Assembly: GCF_000003605.2 (NCBI RefSeq)
Contig: NW_003135833.1
Location: forward strand, 366,381 to 376,592
From: Saccoglossus kowalevskii
Lineage: Eukaryota > Hemichordata > Enteropneusta > Harrimaniidae
Reading direction: 5' to 3'
Length of the DNA: 10,212 bases
Translations under genes and position numbers: made by a program
Notes under the pieces: generated by a model
Told to the model about the DNA's origin: nothing
Database searches by the model: none
Seen by the model: the letters and a program-made list of their open reading frames with translations, nothing else
Shown here: positions 8,021-10,212 of the stretch, in pieces
Layout: every line of letters begins with the position of its first letter
Position numbering within the stretch: position 1 is the stretch's first letter

Positions 8021-8624
8021 CTTGGTTTATTAGCGATATCTGCAACCCAACTAGCCGTTGCAAACGACGTATCGCAAATCGCTATGTCACGCGATGTGTG
8101 ACGTACAATCAAATGTGTATACTACATGTAAACATGATCAATGTAATTATAATTGCTAATCAGGCAGTCATGTTTTTGTATTAAATACAGACACAAGCTG
8201 TTGAATATGGGATTAGAATAATTCATGTCTTTGTTTGATGTTGTGAATTGAAATTAATTTACTTGAATATTTACCTGTTTTATGCACTGTCATTCACATC
8301 TAGACAGAGATGAGGTATCGTTCAAAACTATTTTTGTGTAAATAATTATGTGTGAAGTTGAGAGAAGTTTCAAGTAGCTGATATGTGCTAAACTCTATTG
8401 CAATACAAGTATATTAGAGTAAATACACACTTATATATACACAGTATAACCGAATGCATCATAATTCTTGAAAAATACTTAAATTAATATAAATACTATA
8501 AATGTTTTTATTAAGATAATACTTCATTGCAAGTGCTAAGCTAGTGTACGATCAATACATATAGCTAGACATAGCTAGAGGTTTCAAAGGCATGGTAATT
8601 AACTGCAGGTTTTGATTCCAATTG
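8021..8624. repeat. Dispersed repeat A, copy A3
   Basis: This is the direct-orientation partner of A1, about 50 bp longer because of small insertions. Examples are extra ATACACACTTATAT-like sequence near 8422, an extra AAATTAATATAAATAC-like stretch near 8481 and a duplicated TAGCTAGA near 8570. The block 8135-8188 matches 2617-2670 with one difference, and the stretch around 8197-8232 (GCTGTTGAATATGGGATTAG onward) is also identical. A1 and A3 start 5,518 bp apart and bracket the tandem array. Confidence 0.85.
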
Positions 8625-8881
8625 TTCTGTGTATATTGTACTACTGCCTCTGTGTGCATAAGACGAATCACTTAAAACATACAAATAATATTATATTATA
8701 TGATACGTACTTTTTTGTAATAACCTAATAAATCTTAGTGCCAAATTGCGTAATTCAATTGTGAATGCTTCATTAAATGTAAGGTGATGCGTGTAGCTTC
8801 AAGCTAACAGTCCATCATAATGTATTATATACAATGTAATGTGGAATAGTAAAAGCTACACATGAACTAAAACTACAAACT
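8625..8881. other. AT-rich spacer with a weak inverted repeat
   Basis: No coding frame is supported. GTGTAGCTT at 8791-8799 is perfectly complementary to AAGCTACAC at 8853-8861, with near-symmetric bases just outside (GATGC / CATGA). A tiny TAGCTT-C-AAGCTA palindrome overlaps the left arm. This could be the remnant of a small foldback element or chance in AT-rich DNA. Confidence 0.35.
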
Positions 8882-9047
8882 AAAATGATCACTGTAAATA
8901 TAATTGCTAATAAGGCAATAACATTTATGTATTGAATACAAACAAAAGTAATGGGATTATATTAATCCATGTGTCTCTTTTTTGATGTGAATTACTTTAG
9001 TTCAATATTTTCTTCCATATCATTGTACATCCTCATTCATATGTAGC
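8882..9047. repeat. Dispersed repeat A, partial copy A4
   Basis: Resembles A1 from about 2614 to 2785, with the same order of landmarks: ATGATCACTGTAAATATAAT, TTGCTAATAAGGCA, TGGGATTATATTAATCCATG, TTAGTTCAATATTT and a CATTCATAT segment. It is more diverged than A1 is from A3 and stands 260 bp downstream of A3, same orientation. Confidence 0.65.
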
Positions 9048-9430
9048 CAAAATAACCCTCACAGCGCAGTCTGGTTTGTACTTCCAGCGCAAAACGCGCT
9101 ACAATGATACCGGGTGCGACGTTTCAGTGGAAGTTTTGCTGTACATATTTGCTTCCTATAAAGAACACCAAAAGTGAGTATCTTATTTAATATCCATTTT
9201 GGCACGTTCGCTGTCCTATTTCGGATGGCTAAAGTTTCTTCAAAACTTTGAAAGCGACTTTGAAAGCAACATCGGCCTGGACAGCAGCAGTGCAGCGAAC
9301 GACAATTTGTTTTGCGCATTAGTTTCAGTCATCCAGGTGATATACCATGTTATATCCACTTGGCGGGCAATACACAATGTAATATCCATTTTTATTCAAT
9401 ATCATGTGACTGAGTCTCAACAACAGTGAG
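9048..9430. other. Less AT-rich segment with weak exon-like signals
   Basis: Composition changes sharply after A4, with several CG dinucleotides and mixed codon-like sequence. On the plus strand ATG at 9104 opens a frame reaching a consensus splice donor (AAAA|GTGAGT, GT at 9174-9175). A second plus frame (about 9199-9429) includes FGWLKFLQNFESDFESNIGL and passes a CAG|GTGATA donor-like site at 9334-9342. A minus-strand frame of 86 codons covers 9059-9319. None resembles a family I know, no good acceptor precedes the second plus segment, and the two strands compete. A 12-bp direct duplication (ACTTTGAAAGCG/A, 9245-9268) lies inside. Could be an eroded exon or unique non-coding DNA. Confidence 0.2.
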
Positions 9431-9900
9431 ATGTGATATTATTGGTTGATAAAGTTCATGACGCTATGGATCAGCCGAATTACGGAAGTTTTGCTAAAGA
9501 ACCATGACGCGGAATCAATTTGGTGAACCGCATTTACAGTTACAGCTAATGTTGCCGTCTGCTATTGATAATTGGTACGTATATACTGTCTGAAATTGTC
9601 GTAGCCTAGGAATATCCGCTTTACCCAGTAGCGCCTATAATTTTGTTTATGCGAAGTACAAATATGTTTATCACGTTCCATTGCTGTAACGCATGCTGTG
9701 ATTGGTTGGGATTCGGTCACACAACATTAAATAAAACTAGCCATGCATGGCACAGTCCCCGTTAGTTATCAAATTTAAGATATATAGTTTTGTTTATAGT
9801 AATATAGCTGGAATATAACCATGTCAGGAATATGATTTTTTAACATTAAAATGATTGACATTTGTATCTGATCGTCAAACAAGTACTAGTCCATATTGAG
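9431..9900. other. Single-copy stretch, no coding frame supported
   Basis: This mixed-composition sequence has no long frame and no repeat seen elsewhere in the window. The only structured part is the promoter-like arrangement at 9701-9765. A CCTAGG and scattered CG dinucleotides are noted but not interpreted. Confidence 0.4.
9701..9765 (+). promoter_or_regulatory. CCAAT/TATA-like arrangement, possible core promoter
   Basis: An inverted CCAAT box (ATTGG, 9701-9705) is followed after about 22 bp by a TATA-like TTAAATAAAA (9727-9736). About 25-30 bp further, CAGTCCCCGTTAG (9752-9764) sits where a start site would be. No recognisable coding exon follows within the window, so it could be a promoter of a gene or element further right, or chance. 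Confidence 0.25.
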
Positions 9901-9920
9901 AGATATTGCTCTGGGACAGC

Positions 9921-9943
9921 ATTCAAAATCAGCCATTTTGAAT
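9921..9943. repeat. Perfect inverted repeat, 9-bp arms
   Basis: ATTCAAAAT (9921-9929) is perfectly complementary to ATTTTGAAT (9935-9943) across a 5-base spacer CAGCC. The right half, TCAGCCATTTTGAAT, is repeated exactly at 10060-10074. Confidence 0.7.
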
Positions 9944-10044
9944 ACATGTATATGTATAACATGATGTATAACGAATATATAAAATTTAAATATAATAAGT
10001 CAAAGCATTTAAGAGATATGGCTCTAGAAGCCCAATCATTAAAA

Positions 10045-10071
10045 CAAAATGGCCGCCAGTCAGCCATTTTG
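10045..10071. repeat. Perfect inverted repeat CAAAATGGC/GCCATTTTG
   Basis: Arms 10045-10053 and 10063-10071 are perfectly complementary with a 9-base spacer. A further GGCCATTTTG occurs at 10201-10210, at the window edge. A 7-bp inverted repeat GGTTTTT/AAAAACC lies at 10174-10180 and 10187-10193. Together with 9921-9943 this suggests a foldback-rich dispersed repeat running past the window. CAAAATGGC palindromes of this kind are, from general experience, frequent in invertebrate repeats; I cannot name the family. Frames on either strand across 9846-10195 are low-complexity readings of it. Confidence 0.6.
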
Positions 10072-10212
10072 AATTCAATCTGAAAAATAAAATGACGAGC
10101 ATCAGGAACCCGTAATGTCTAATGTATGTACCAAGTTTGAATGAAATCCACCCATAAATGCTTGATATTTGACGGTTTTTTAGCACAAAAACCACCTTTC
10201 GGCCATTTTGAT

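Noticed and set aside
2503-8624. A1 and A3 as LTRs of a single LTR retrotransposon
   Set aside because: No TG...CA ends, primer binding site or polypurine tract was seen, no retroviral-type coding lies between them, and the copies have many indels; left as a looser hypothesis about a composite element.
9846-10195. Overlapping frames on both strands (69 to 73 codons)
   Set aside because: They read through the AT-rich hairpin-bearing repeat; composition is low-complexity and both strands are open equally.
1-10212. tRNA, rRNA, CRISPR or bacterial operon structure
   Set aside because: Looked for and not seen: no tRNA-like B-box and cloverleaf combinations, no identical short repeats with unique spacers, no closely packed open frames.

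Overview
The window reads as repeat-rich, AT-rich, intron-and-intergenic-style DNA from a eukaryote, most likely an aquatic invertebrate (a mollusc or similar). The evidence is a decayed Ty3/gypsy reverse transcriptase, a decayed non-LTR (LINE) reverse transcriptase with a C-terminal C2H2 finger of a type I associate with marine invertebrate genomes, long degenerate tandem repeats, and no bacterial-style operons, ribosome binding sites or dense coding. The host assignment is inference. No intact protein-coding gene, tRNA, rRNA or CRISPR array was found.

Layout. 1-850: internal part of a Ty3/gypsy pol gene, broken by a frameshift just after the catalytic Asp-Asp. 997-2490: a non-coding repeat present two and a bit times in tandem (about 746-bp spacing), itself built partly of ~175-bp subrepeats. 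2503-3054: copy A1 of a second repeat family, followed by a short fragment A2. 3341-4130: first part of a degenerate tandem array with a unit of about 62 bp, centred on a GGTACC core. 4131-6123: a 5'-truncated, badly decayed LINE inserted in that array, ending in an A/C-rich tail. 6124-7577: the rest of the same array, resuming in phase. 7578-8020: single-copy DNA holding a minus-strand reading frame (7971 down to 7753) that looks protein-like, starts with a good Kozak ATG and is cut by one in-frame TGA; it is not recognised. 8021-8624: copy A3 of the second repeat, in direct orientation with A1, so A1 and A3 bracket the array. 8882-9047: partial copy A4. 9048-9430: a locally less AT-rich stretch with weak exon-like signals. 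9701-9765: a CCAAT/TATA-like arrangement. 9900-10212: a sequence with several perfect short inverted repeats built on a CAAAAT...ATTTTG theme, running out of the window.

How it fits together. The apparent history is a tandem array, flanked by copies of a dispersed repeat, that was later split by a LINE; the gypsy fragment and the 746-bp repeat lie outside to the left. The elements do not cooperate in a pathway. The items most worth following are the unrecognised minus-strand frame at 7753-7971, the A1/array/A3 arrangement, and the 54-bp block that A1 and A3 share with a single difference although the rest of them has diverged clearly.
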